Below the pieces are notes generated by a model. It ran no database searches, had not been told where the DNA came from, and saw nothing but the letters and a program-made list of their open reading frames with translations. Of a stretch of 34,456 bases of DNA, positions 24,976-33,081 are shown in pieces. This DNA is from an uncultured Desulfuromonadales bacterium (GTDB taxonomy: Bacteria > Desulfobacterota > Desulfuromonadia > Geobacterales > CAIOGM01), in contig CAIYUY010000011.1 in assembly GCA_903929485.1 (NCBI GenBank), forward strand, positions 1 to 34,456, given 5' to 3'. A program made the position numbers and the translations under genes. Each line of letters begins with the position of its first letter. Position 1 is the stretch's first letter.

Positions 24976-26118
24976 TCATAGTTTCGTGCCTTCTTCCAGT
25001 ATATGTAGATAATCCGAATAGATATAACGCTTGTCACGTTTACGACCGGTAATTTCCCGCAAGATACCGATCCCTTCAAGCTGGGATACAAGTGTCGAAG
25101 CTGACTGATAGGAGATGGAAAAATCACGGGCAATATCATTTACTGAAATGTACGGAGTGTAATAGAGCTTTTCCAGGATACCTACCGCCAGTGGAGAAGA
25201 GAGTTTCTTCTGCCAGAGCAGGTTGCGATGCGTGGTTTGCAGTTCCATAATCTGCCGGGCCGTTTCAACGGCGGAATCTGCCGTTAGCACAACCCCTTTC
25301 AGAAAAAATGCTATCCATTGCTCAAAATCGCCGTCATCCCGAACCATATTCAGGCGGTCGTAATATTCCTGACGGTATTTTTTGAAATAGTAACTCAAAT
25401 AAAGGAGTGGTTTTTTCATCACCCCCTGCCACTGCAGGTAAAAAGTTATCAACAAACGTCCCAGCCTGCCGTTCCCATCAAGAAATGGATGTATCGTTTC
25501 AAACATGAAGTGAATAAGAGCACAGGTCACCAGCACCGGAAGCTGTAACGGCTGATGCATATACAGTTCAAGCGCACCCATTGCCGCTTCCGCCTCAAAT
25601 GGCGGCGGTGGCACAAAGCGGGCGTCTTTAAGCGCGCATCCCGCGGGACCAATCCAATTCTGGCTTTTCTTAAACTCTCCCGGTGTCTTTTCGCCTCCTC
25701 TGACGCCTTCCAGCAAAATCAGATGGATCTCCTTTATCAACCGGAGACTCATGGGGAAATCAGTCAGCCGTTCAATACCGTAATTCAATGCCTTGATGTA
25801 ATTAACAACTTCGGCAACATCGTTAATGTTATCCGGCTTCTCCCCGCTCTCAAACTCGAACAGCTCTTCCAGAGATGCCTGGGTTCCTTCGATTTGAGAA
25901 CTGAGAAGAGCCTCTTTTTTGACAAACATGGCGATAAAGAGGCTGGAATTGGGAAGAAAATACCCCAGCCCGTCAAGACGAGCCAAGGACATATCCGCTT
26001 TGGAAAGAAGGTTTTGCAATTCACCTTCGATTTTTACCGGAGGATTGGGAGGGAGCGGATTGGGGATAAAGGCTTTGTAGCCGGTTTGCTGCCGTATATA
26101 TGCTCCACTTCGATTCAC
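24976..26118 (-). CDS. Fic-domain adenylyltransferase with own inhibitory motif and winged helix
   Basis: Fic enzymes transfer AMP from ATP to target hydroxyls. The catalytic motif HPFLDGNGRLGR is intact. The N-terminal inhibitory helix motif (S/T)xxxE(G/N) is present as SSQIEG, so this is a class II, self-inhibited Fic protein. The C-terminal 70 residues form a winged helix (YISVNDIARDFSISYQSAST, LVSQLEGIGILREITGRKRD), as in Fic proteins that bind their own promoter. The track start is a TTG; I prefer GTG at 26118 (VNRSGAYIRQQTGYKAFIPN) because Fic relatives of this type begin with NRSG.Y. Neither has a strong ribosome-binding site. Length is then 380 aa. Two operator-like dyads cover the start region, supporting autoregulation. 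Confidence 0.9.
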   Translation of the reverse strand: MNRSGAYIRQQTGYKAFIPNPLPPNPPVKIEGELQNLLSKADMSLARLDGLGYFLPNSSLFIAMFVKKEALLSSQIEGTQASLEELFEFESGEKPDNINDVAEVVNYIKALNYGIERLTDFPMSLRLIKEIHLILLEGVRGGEKTPGEFKKSQNWIGPAGCALKDARFVPPPPFEAEAAMGALELYMHQPLQLPVLVTCALIHFMFETIHPFLDGNGRLGRLLITFYLQWQGVMKKPLLYLSYYFKKYRQEYYDRLNMVRDDGDFEQWIAFFLKGVVLTADSAVETARQIMELQTTHRNLLWQKKLSSPLAVGILEKLYYTPYISVNDIARDFSISYQSASTLVSQLEGIGILREITGRKRDKRYIYSDYLHILEEGTKL

Positions 26119-26129
26119 ACGCCACCCAC

Positions 26130-26220
26130 TATTCAAGATATTTTGAACAAGGTATCATTCGTGGCGGCATTATTCAAGGCATCTTGAATAGCAGACACAT
26201 TTACCACTCATTATTCAAGG
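26130..26220 (-). promoter_or_regulatory. Operator-like dyads at the Fic gene start
   Basis: TATTCAAG-GCAT-CTTGAATA at 26171-26190 is a perfect 8-bp dyad. A weaker copy (TATTCAAG-ATAT-TTTGAACA) lies at 26130-26149, with centres about 41 bases apart (four helical turns). A third half site TATTCAAGG is at 26212. On the minus strand TTGAAT of the strong dyad is followed after 17 bases by TACCTT, a possible promoter bracketed by the two dyads. Confidence 0.6.
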
Positions 26221-26242
26221 GACAGAAGTGGACAGTGCGCAC

Positions 26243-26281
26243 GACCCAGCGACCCAGGAGACGTGATCGACCCACGACCCA
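26243..26281. repeat. Four CGACCCA direct repeats
   Basis: GACCCA occurs at 26243, 26251, 26269 and 26276, three of the four followed by G. It lies in the intergenic gap between the two Fic loci. Function unknown. Confidence 0.4.
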
Positions 26282-26327
26282 GGGTAGTGTAGGGAGCAGG
26301 TGTTACCCTACCTACAGTTAAAGCACG

Positions 26328-26438
26328 TTACAATTCTACAACTGAGTAGCCCTTGTTAATCGTCTCAGCGCACAATCTAGAAAATTTTTGGTGTTCCAAA
26401 CTTCCACGTTGTACCCACATAAAATTATATTCCATCAT
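26328..26438 (-). CDS. Possible 36-aa protein
   Basis: AGGGAGGTGG stands directly before ATG-ATG, and the frame MMEYNFMWVQRGSLEHQKFS plus RLCAETINKGYSVVEL ends at TAA 26328. The start resembles the first strand and helix of DUF4177-like proteins (short aromatic start, then a helix and 'G..VV.L'), so it may be a truncated member. It is too short for the ORF track. The strong ribosome-binding site is the main support. Confidence 0.38.
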   Translation of the reverse strand: MMEYNFMWVQRGSLEHQKFSRLCAETINKGYSVVEL

Positions 26439-26576
26439 GCCACCTCCCTAACGAACCACCTGACATACCCCTCTACAGCTTGATATCTGAATATCAATCA
26501 AAAAAACTGTGCTATGGATAGTTTTGGCTACCAATCCATCCTGATATGCCTGATTGCCATCTCGTTGCTGACCGTT

Positions 26577-27270
26577 TTATCGCGACAGCATCGGATATAG
26601 TTCCGGGAAGAACCAGCCGGCGGCATGGATCGGAAAGCCGATTCTGACTTCACCCTTGGGGTGTCGGACACCAGCATCCCTTCGGAGATCAACTGCCCGA
26701 GAACGTTTCTGCCGGTCCGCTCTTTCAGGCCAGATGCCTCGATGACTGCTCCCCGAGGCGCTTCGCCCCGCAGCAGGACCTCTTGCAACATTTTGGCTGC
26801 TTCTGAACGTAGATTTTCTCCACCGGGCGGATTGGGGATCATGGCAGTGCCGCGCAACTGCACATAGCTTCCGACCCGCTCCACCAGACTGTCCAACTGC
26901 AACAGGGTGCCCATGTACTCCACCTGATCTAGGCAGACCTCAAGGAAGAATCGGCGGAACTTCACCAGTCCTTCGTTGGACAAGTTACCCCTGCCATCCG
27001 GATCGTTGCGGGGTGACGCATCGGCCCAGGTGAGTGCTGATTTGTAATCGGCATTCCGGCGCGCGAGGCCCCGGCTAACCGACCAGAGGCCGAAGCCGCG
27101 CACCGGAAGCTGTTGATGATGCGCAGCAGTTCGCGCAGGGTATGCAGGGTAATTGGGTGCTGTCTGGTGCCGAGAGAGGCCGAGCACTGGATTATCTCCA
27201 GTGCCAGATCCTGAAGATCATCAGCCCGTTCCGGAAGCAGTGGGGTCATTTGACTGATTGCATCAGACAT
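26577..27270 (-). pseudogene. Fic-family pseudogene lacking the catalytic core
   Basis: A good start exists (AAGGAG six bases before ATG 27270, MSDAISQMTPLLPERADDLQ), and the N-terminal Fic helices read through HPITLHTLRELLRIINS near 27117. There the frame jumps directly to GFGLWSVSRGLARRNADYKS, a block that normally follows the catalytic HPFxxGNGR segment, so about 190 residues including the active site are deleted and the frame is shifted. A second lesion near the end (about 26660) shifts the frame again: the family-typical ending PKGEVRIGFPIHAAGWFFPE LYP is found in the other frame, stopping at 26577. The gene cannot make an active Fic enzyme. Its upstream TTGCCGA repeats are still present. 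Confidence 0.8.
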
Positions 27271-27283
27271 AAGATACTCCTTG

Positions 27284-27391
27284 TTGCCGATATTCATTCC
27301 GATTATTGCCGGCAACAACGGTATAATGGCATCGAATAAATTTCAAGTAAACTTGCCGACACCCTGACATTTTTGCCGATTAAATTGCCGA
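27284..27391. repeat. Five TTGCCGA/TCGGCAA repeats before the Fic pseudogene
   Basis: TTGCCGA occurs at 27284, 27353, 27373 and 27385, and TTGCCGGCAA (a perfect dyad) at 27306. They fill the gap between the Fic pseudogene start and the DUF1499 gene, where an operator for the former Fic gene's regulator would be expected. Confidence 0.6.
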
Positions 27392-27398
27392 TGTCCGT

Positions 27399-27857
27399 TC
27401 ATGGTTTTACCTCCATCGGGGAGAATTCGCGGCGGATATCCTCCATACGACTGCGGTTTTTACCAAGGTCCGAATACCCCAACCGTGATGCAGATCTGAC
27501 ATGTATAACCCGCCCAACCCTGTCCAGCAGGAATTCTCCGTCGTCGACAAAAAAAGTCGTACGTAACTCGACCCGCATATACTCTGAGCTTTCCTCGATA
27601 ACGGCAGTGTCATTGCGCCGTGCCATAATCTGCTTCAACCGTGCAAAGGCAGCATCAGGATCGTCCTTGAATGCCAACGGTGCGATACGGTGACGCTCGT
27701 CGGAAGCCTGACTGAACACACAGTTGGGCGATGACGAACAGGCAGATAACCTGCCGTCCCGTACCCCCAGATTATTCGGGCGTTCCCCAGCGCAGGCGAC
27801 CATTAGACCCGACAAGGCACACATGACGATGACCTTTCCTCTAAACCTTAATATCAT
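27399..27857 (-). CDS. DUF1499-family lipoprotein
   Basis: The 152-aa product has a lipoprotein signal (VIVMCALSGLMVAC, lipobox MVAC). Next comes the DUF1499 domain: NNLGVRDGRLSACSSSPNCV followed by FSQASDERHRIAPL, the conserved LG...L..CP.SPNCVSS-like start, and DDGEFLLDRVGRVIHVRSAS RLGYSDLGKNR near the end, the equally conserved VDDVEF...IHVRSASR.G.SD.G.NR block. Function is unknown; family members are envelope or thylakoid-associated. AAAGGAGG eight bases upstream supports the ATG. It ends just before the TTGCCGA repeats of the Fic pseudogene. Confidence 0.92.
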   Translation of the reverse strand: MILRFRGKVIVMCALSGLMVACAGERPNNLGVRDGRLSACSSSPNCVFSQASDERHRIAPLAFKDDPDAAFARLKQIMARRNDTAVIEESSEYMRVELRTTFFVDDGEFLLDRVGRVIHVRSASRLGYSDLGKNRSRMEDIRREFSPMEVKP

Positions 27858-28036
27858 TGACAGCCCCTCCTTTTCAATTCAGTCATCAATTTAACCACCG
27901 TCAGTTACTTGGCTTTGGCTCCGATATCAACCGCTATTGTCCAGTCTGCAAGTAGGCACATGAGATGTCCTGGCACTAACTCAAGCGGCGTCGTCATCTC
28001 CTTCCTCACTTATCTACCCAATTTATAAAGCAAAGC

Positions 28037-28065
28037 TTGATTATCTCATATACTTGAGATATATT
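28037..28065 (+). promoter_or_regulatory. Promoter with a palindrome filling its spacer
   Basis: TTGATT (28037-28042), exactly 17 bases, then TATATT (28060-28065). The spacer is occupied by TATCTCA-N6-TGAGATA (28042-28061). A repressor bound there would block the promoter of the ATPase gene that starts 33 bases downstream. Confidence 0.65.
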
Positions 28066-28097
28066 ACTCAACAATTCTCGCTATATCAGGAGCAACC

Positions 28098-29276
28098 ATG
28101 ATCCGTCCCCAGTTTAAGGTTGTATCGGCGAGAGTTGCTGAACCCAGGCGGTTCATTCAAGTTCTTGCCGGCCCCCGCCAGGTAGGAAAAACGACGCTGG
28201 TGCGGCAGGTGCTGGAACATGTGTCTGAACCGTTTCATTACGCCAGTGCCGACGAACCTGTTATCAATACTACGGTCTGGCTTTCCCAGCAATGGGAAGT
28301 GGCTCGTTTGAAAGCCGCCCAACACGGTGCAGCCGTTCTGGTTTTGGACGAAATCCAGAAAATTCCCCGCTGGTCAACCCAGGTCAAGCAGCTTTGGGAT
28401 GAAGACACCAATCGTGGCAACCAGGTGAAAGTGGTGCTGCTTGGTTCCGCCCCTCTCCTGCTGAAAAGCGGAGTGGGGGAGAGCCTGGCCGGCAGGTTTG
28501 AGCTGATTACCTTGGCGCACTGGTCATGGCCGGAGATGCGGGAAGCGTTCGGCCTCACGCTTGAGCAGTATATCTATTACGGCGGCTACCCCGGTGCGGC
28601 CTCCCTGCTGGACGACCACCAGCGCTGGGCAGCATATATCCGTGAGGCACTCATGGAAACAGCCATTTCACGTGACATCCTGTTGATGAGTCGCGTGGAC
28701 AAGCCGGCACTGCTGCGACGCTTGTTTCATCTCGGTTGTGAATACTCCGGCCAAATTCTTTCCTACCAGAAAATGACCGGTCAATTGCAGGATGCCGGCA
28801 ACACCACAACACTGGCGCACTATCTTGAACTACTGGCCGGAGCGGGAATGCTTACCGGATTACCAAAGTATTCCGGCACTAGAATTCGCCAGCGGGCATC
28901 AAGCCCCAAACTACAGGTTCTCAATACGGCGCTGCTTGCCGCGCTATCCATGCAAGATCTGACCGGAGCACTGATGAATCGTGACTACTGGGGACGCATA
29001 GTCGAATCAGCCATCGGCGCCCACCTTCTCAATAGCTCCGCTGGTCAGGGGATAGAAGTAAGCTACTGGCGGGAAGGAAATCTTGAAGTTGATTTCGTCC
29101 TGCAACGAGGCGAGCAACTGGTGGCTATTGAAGTAAAAAGTAACCGTAGGCGAGATGCCCTGCCTGGCCTGGCGGCCTTTAGCAAATTGTACCCCAGAGC
29201 AAGAACATTACTGGCAGGGGGCCAGGGGATTTCCTTGCAAGATTTTCTTGAAATGCCGGCTTCGACGCTTTTTTAG
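28098..29276 (+). CDS. AAA_14/DUF4143 ATPase
   Basis: The 392-aa product has a Walker A motif (LAGPRQVGKTTLVRQ, near residue 25), a Walker B (AAVLVLDEIQKIPRWSTQVK), the LLGSAPLLL sensor-like strand and the GESLAGRFE arginine region. These are typical of the AAA_14 group. The C-terminal half is DUF4143, ending with EVDFVLQRGEQLVAIEVKSN, a PD-(D/E)xK nuclease-like core (D..., E-V-K). The ATPase probably acts on DNA or as a defence/toxin-related factor; the family has no settled role and is frequent and easily transferred among bacteria. GGAG five bases before the ATG supports the start. It is monocistronic with its own repressible-looking promoter. Confidence 0.92.
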   Translation: MIRPQFKVVSARVAEPRRFIQVLAGPRQVGKTTLVRQVLEHVSEPFHYASADEPVINTTVWLSQQWEVARLKAAQHGAAVLVLDEIQKIPRWSTQVKQLWDEDTNRGNQVKVVLLGSAPLLLKSGVGESLAGRFELITLAHWSWPEMREAFGLTLEQYIYYGGYPGAASLLDDHQRWAAYIREALMETAISRDILLMSRVDKPALLRRLFHLGCEYSGQILSYQKMTGQLQDAGNTTTLAHYLELLAGAGMLTGLPKYSGTRIRQRASSPKLQVLNTALLAALSMQDLTGALMNRDYWGRIVESAIGAHLLNSSAGQGIEVSYWREGNLEVDFVLQRGEQLVAIEVKSNRRRDALPGLAAFSKLYPRARTLLAGGQGISLQDFLEMPASTLF

Positions 29277-29676
29277 TCGTCACACTCAGCAGCAAAGAAA
29301 AAAGAATCCCCGCTATTCGCGCTACCCACGTGATACGACGAAGAACAGTATACTTCAAGGCCTCCATTGAAAAGAGGGGCAAATGTTCAGTTTTTTTACT
29401 AGCCTTGCTTTTTTAGCTGTGTACGGAAGATAGTTCAGAAAATGTGCAGGGGCGAGTAAATGTGCGAGGTGTGTTTTTTGCAACCGAACTCATACGGAAT
29501 TAGCGTGGGGGAGGTGGTGAGTAATTACGAGTAAACAAAGGTAGGGGGCATATTTTGGGCGGCACGAGCTGCGACTCTCCCCTCGGGGTAGCCTTCACCG
29601 CACGTTTTAATCAGTTGCGAGTTGCCAATGGGAACCCGCCTCACGGGTGGCTTTTATTGCCCATTAAACAATGCTC
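29277..29676. other. Intergenic region with repeat copy
   Basis: No supported gene in 400 bases. It contains the second copy of the GCTACCCACG repeat (29321) and, at 29628-29660, a weak hairpin (ACCCG-CCTCA-CGGGT) followed by TTTTATT that might end plus-strand transcripts. The rest is unassigned. Confidence 0.4.
29321..29346. repeat. Dispersed repeat GCTACCCACG, copy 2
   Basis: GCTACCCACGTGATACGACG AAGA matches the copy at 2779 with three differences over 24 bases. It lies 45 bases after the ATPase stop. Confidence 0.45.
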
Positions 29677-31443
29677 CTAGCAGTCGCTCCCCCCTGGCAG
29701 AGTAAAATAGAAGGTACTACCATACCCAGTACCTTCTGACTCCACCCACACCTGGCCACCATGTGCTTCGATAATCCGATTGACAAGCGCCAGGCCGACA
29801 CCAGTACCTTTACTTTTGGCATCCAGTTTGTCGAACAGGCCAAAGACTTTTTCATGGTGGCTCGGGTCAATACCTTTGCCGTTATCACGGACAAAGAATG
29901 CCGGCTCTTTACCGTCCTGCCGTGTGCCGATCTCGATGAGAGGTGAAGCCTGATCCCCCATGTATTTGATGGCGTTTTCAATAAGATTCTGCACGACCTC
30001 CGCGATGCGGGTTCGGTCGCCAAAAACAGGAGGGAGATCCGGCTGGATGGAAATTTTGACACTACTTTCTGCTATTGATCCTGACAGCTGCTGCGATACA
30101 TCCTTGACCAAACGGTTCATGTCCACCGGTGAAGGCTGTCCCATCATTTTTCCAGCACGGGAGAGTTTCAGCAGATCATCAAGCAGGTCGTTCATCTTGC
30201 CTGCCGCCCCCTCGATCCTCTTCATGTCATCCTGAGCCCGCTCGTACTTGCCCGCTTCCATGTCCTGTATTATCATGCCGGCATACGCCTGTATGGTGAT
30301 CAGCGGGCTCTTTAAATCATGTGATACGGTGTAGGCGAAACGATCCAGTTCGGTATTCTTGTTTTCGGCCTGCTGCAGTATGGCATCATTGAAATCAAGT
30401 GCATCAACAAGTTGTTGGGTACGTTCGATAACCTGTTTTTTTAAAGAACGCTGCCAACCGGATAGGATCCGATAGATTATCGTAATACCTGAAAGAACGA
30501 GACCTATCAGGATTGCGTCTACTAGGATCAGATAATTTCTGCCGTGCCTCCATTCAGCCAGCCAATCATCATCTGAAAACGCAAGAGATATGTAGTAAGG
30601 GAGTTCGCCAACTTTTCTGGCATGCCCAGTACGCAGGACGCCGTCCACTGGAGACAAATTGCTGAAATTAACGGATTGCATACCGGAAACAATAACGGCG
30701 CGGAGTTGTTCAGAGATAGTGGTCGTGCCGACCTTGAGTTCCGGGAACCGGGCAGCGATCTGATAATTGGTGTGATAGAGCGCCACCGATCCACCAGATC
30801 CAAGATTGAGGGCAGAAAATTTCTTTATAATATTCCGTGTTGGAATTCCGGAAGATATTGCACCGCCAAAGGATCCATCAGGATTAGTGATCCTGCGTGC
30901 GACAGCAATCAACCATTCACCTGCTGCAGGATCAAAAAATGGCGGTGTGACAATCAGTTTAGCGCCGGTGGTATCCCTTAGTTGACTGAACGCATCACGC
31001 GGCAACATATCGGCATTACGATTGACTATATTGCTGACGCCGTAGCGCAGCCTTCCGTCCGGTCCGAAAACACGGAAGCCTATGGAATCGGGGTATAGAA
31101 AATCTTCCCGAGATACTTTATTCAAGAATAACCGGTCGTTACTTTGGCCGGTCTTTTGCCGCTTGGATACTGCGTCAAGAATAGAGAGTAATCCCAGATC
31201 AATTTCGTGCACGGTGTTATTGATGTCGAGGGTGATAAGATTGGTTAAATTGGAGGCGGTGATACTAAGTTCACTTCGGGCGCTTGCCCTGCCTTGGATG
31301 ATGGCAATGCCGCTCAACAGGATGATGATCGCGATAATAGAAAAACTTACTACAAACATGAGGATAAGACTATTGCGGTGTACTTCGATCATATCCGACA
31401 GTTCGGGTAGTTTTCGTCGTTCCGATCGATCTCCCTTCTTCAT
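29677..31443 (-). CDS. Membrane sensor histidine kinase with PDC-like sensor domain
   Basis: The 588-aa product has a membrane helix at about 25-48, an extracytoplasmic region of about 250 residues with the dCache/PDC pattern (SIGFRVFGPDGRLRYGVSNI, AGEWLIAVARRITNPDGSFG), and a second helix at about 303-325. A short coiled coil leads to the HisKA dimerisation helix with the phospho-acceptor in YTVSHDLKSPLITIQAYAGM (His375). The ATPase domain has the N box (VVQNLIENAIKYMG), the G1 box (DNGKGID) and G2 (GTGVGLALV). No HAMP domain and no response regulator gene are nearby, so it is an orphan kinase. AGGAAC six bases before the ATG supports the start. The ligand is unknown. Confidence 0.95.
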   Translation of the reverse strand: MKKGDRSERRKLPELSDMIEVHRNSLILMFVVSFSIIAIIILLSGIAIIQGRASARSELSITASNLTNLITLDINNTVHEIDLGLLSILDAVSKRQKTGQSNDRLFLNKVSREDFLYPDSIGFRVFGPDGRLRYGVSNIVNRNADMLPRDAFSQLRDTTGAKLIVTPPFFDPAAGEWLIAVARRITNPDGSFGGAISSGIPTRNIIKKFSALNLGSGGSVALYHTNYQIAARFPELKVGTTTISEQLRAVIVSGMQSVNFSNLSPVDGVLRTGHARKVGELPYYISLAFSDDDWLAEWRHGRNYLILVDAILIGLVLSGITIIYRILSGWQRSLKKQVIERTQQLVDALDFNDAILQQAENKNTELDRFAYTVSHDLKSPLITIQAYAGMIIQDMEAGKYERAQDDMKRIEGAAGKMNDLLDDLLKLSRAGKMMGQPSPVDMNRLVKDVSQQLSGSIAESSVKISIQPDLPPVFGDRTRIAEVVQNLIENAIKYMGDQASPLIEIGTRQDGKEPAFFVRDNGKGIDPSHHEKVFGLFDKLDAKSKGTGVGLALVNRIIEAHGGQVWVESEGTGYGSTFYFTLPGGSDC

Positions 31444-31571
31444 TTGTTCCTGCCAGCAAGCGCCGAAACTGATTTAGTGCCTTTCACATTTTGCCGCCAT
31501 ACCTTTAACTGTGCACCAGCCGTTTTCAGTCTTTGAGCTATAAGCGTATCCATTTGTATTTATTCCTTTTT

Positions 31572-31634
31572 CGGCTACCGCCAAACACTAAACAACGCCT
31601 TGAAAAACTCGCCAAACTCACAAAACGCTCATCG
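31572..31634 (+). pseudogene. Possible fragment of a ribbon-helix-helix antitoxin
   Basis: The plus strand reads RLPPNTKQRLEKLAKLTKRS, close to the first helix region of RelB/ParD-type antitoxins (RLPP.IEQRLE.LAK.TGR). The frame loses similarity at once and the GGAGAGCGG repeat follows 20 bases later. It is only 21 codons, so it could be chance. Confidence 0.3.
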
Positions 31635-31653
31635 TGCGTTGTCCCGTTACGAC

Positions 31654-31676
31654 GGAGAGCGGTTCAAAACAGGTGG
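31654..31676 (+). repeat. Terminal repeat of the GGAGAGTG family, diverged
   Basis: GGAGAGCGGTTCAAAAC is nearly identical to the left end of the 155-bp element at 2597. The following ACTTTGTTTAAATGAT also resembles internal sequence of that element (ACTTTACTTAAATGAT on its minus strand), so this is a partial, decayed copy. Confidence 0.5.
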
Positions 31677-31733
31677 TGAAATCATGAGAATCACTTTGTT
31701 TAAATGATATTATCAACCATCCGGGCTGGATCG

Positions 31734-31771
31734 CCGGATCTCCAGGACAGGTGACGCCCTGGAGATCCCGG
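31734..31771 (-). terminator. Strong hairpin after the PEP-CTERM gene
   Basis: GGATCTCCAGG and CCTGGAGATCC form a perfect 11-bp stem with an 11-base loop, starting 18 bases after the PEP-CTERM stop. No U-run follows on the minus strand, so it may end or stabilise the transcript rather than be a textbook terminator. Confidence 0.55.
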
Positions 31772-31788
31772 TGATGGTATCAAGCCAT

Positions 31789-32421
31789 TCACGCCTTCTC
31801 CTGCCGTCGCTTCAAGAAGGCCAGCCCGCCGAGACCGAGAGAGAAAAGGGCGTAGGTGGAGGGTTCGGGAACCGCCGAAGGACTACCAGAGTTGACGGCA
31901 ATATCGAAGAATCCTACCCCATAGGCATCCGTCTGATCTCTGACAACTACCTTGGTAATATTGCTGTAAATGGATAGATCAACCGTTTGAGGGCTAAACA
32001 AGTTGCCATTGCCAATCATATCCAGAGTCGTTATCAAACTGGAAGATCGATAAAGGTCAATAGTGGCAATTTTACCTGAATAATTGTCAACACCAAATTT
32101 GAAACCGGCGATACTGCTTCCCGGAGTGACCTCCATGATCAGGTCACCTGAAGCGTCATAAATATTGCTACGTTTACTGGAACCTAATAAATGATCATAT
32201 GGCGGGATTTCGCTGAGATCATCAACCGTTAACGTATAGTCTGGTGAATCGGTAGAAAGCATGAGCCCTGGAGCATATTGATTCGCATAGAGGACGTAAC
32301 CAGGTGACGACGGAACACTGATATCGCTAAACGTGTAGATGTGGGCGGCAAACGCAGCGGGAGCAGCGCTAAAAGATAGTGCGAAAAATATGACCAAAAT
32401 GAGCATGGTACGGATTTTCAT
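31789..32421 (-). CDS. PEP-CTERM sorting-domain protein
   Basis: The 210-aa product has a signal peptide (MKIRTMLILVIFFALSFSAA, cleavage after AAFA) and ends in a complete PEP-CTERM sorting signal: VPEPSTYALFSLGLGGLAFL, then KRRQEKA, that is the VPEP motif, a membrane helix and a basic tail. Such proteins are recognised by an exosortase, cut and placed on the surface or in the extracellular matrix; no exosortase is in this window. The middle is a beta-sandwich-like domain (GSSIAGFKFGVDNYSGKIAT, FFDIAVNSG) with no named family. AAGGAGG precedes the ATG. It is flanked by two same-direction copies of the GGAGAG repeat. Confidence 0.93.
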   Translation of the reverse strand: MKIRTMLILVIFFALSFSAAPAAFAAHIYTFSDISVPSSPGYVLYANQYAPGLMLSTDSPDYTLTVDDLSEIPPYDHLLGSSKRSNIYDASGDLIMEVTPGSSIAGFKFGVDNYSGKIATIDLYRSSSLITTLDMIGNGNLFSPQTVDLSIYSNITKVVVRDQTDAYGVGFFDIAVNSGSPSAVPEPSTYALFSLGLGGLAFLKRRQEKA

Positions 32422-32539
32422 AGTTCCCTCCTTGGTGCAGTGAATAGTTGATGGTGTAGTCCTACCGGTTCCAGGACAGCGGCATGTTAAGTATCTCTTT
32501 CAGTCATCCCTCCCTTCGCTGTAGAGCTTATTATGACCT

Positions 32540-32568
32540 AAAATACACGAATCGTTATCGTACTGCAA
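32540..32568 (-). promoter_or_regulatory. Candidate promoter of the PEP-CTERM gene
   Basis: On the minus strand TTGCAG (32568-32563), a 17-base spacer and TATTTT (32545-32540) precede the gene, leaving an untranslated leader of roughly 110 bases. Confidence 0.4.
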
Positions 32569-32600
32569 CTGTTACCAAAATTCCATCTGGCAGGTAGTTT

Positions 32601-32626
32601 GGAGAGTGGCGTAATCCGGGGGCTCG
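32601..32626 (+). repeat. Terminal repeat of the GGAGAGTG family
   Basis: GGAGAGTGGCGTAATCCGGG GGCTCG matches the inverted right end of the 2597-2751 element at most positions. It stands alone, without a visible partner end in inverse orientation. Confidence 0.55.
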
Positions 32627-33081
32627 CAGAATATTTAGGCTTTCATGAATCAGCAGCTCCAATTTAACTATCCGATATAATGCAACTAACGTCTCCCCCT
32701 CTGGCGGGAATTGATGCCATGGCTACAATTTAGTTGGTCCTGAAGAAATTGACCGCCGATGGAACCGTGGTACTGTCGGATGTTGACGACACCTGGTATT
32801 AGTAAATATACCACCCCCCTTTGTAGAACCAGTACACTGGTCTGAATTGAGAGAGACATCCGGCACGTTGCGCTCAGGGCGACACGCCGATATGACACCG
32901 GGAGTTTTCTCCACGGATTTTTTGCACGGCGGCAACCTGGTTGCAACAAGTATGGTGTATGGTTCAATGGCGCCCATGCCGGCCGTTGCCGTCCGGAGGC
33001 TGAAGGGCTCAGTTAAACCGGCGAGGAGTTTCGGATTCGAAGATTACTTGAGCAGCACATCGTAAAGGAGATTAAGAGATC
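32627..33081. other. Gene-poor gap
   Basis: No convincing gene. The 72-codon plus-strand frame at 32847 lacks a ribosome-binding site and ends 17 bases before the next gene. A near-palindrome ACCAGTACACTGGT (32828-32841) is the only marked dyad. The promoter of the dehydrogenase gene is expected here but could not be fixed. Confidence 0.4.

Noticed and set aside
29560-29660. Cyclic-di-GMP (GEMM) riboswitch
   Set aside because: GGGTAGCC-like words occur, but the conserved CGCAAAGCC core and the paired arms are absent on both strands.
31654-32626. Composite transposon around the PEP-CTERM gene
   Set aside because: The flanking copies are only short, diverged ends in direct orientation with no transposase.
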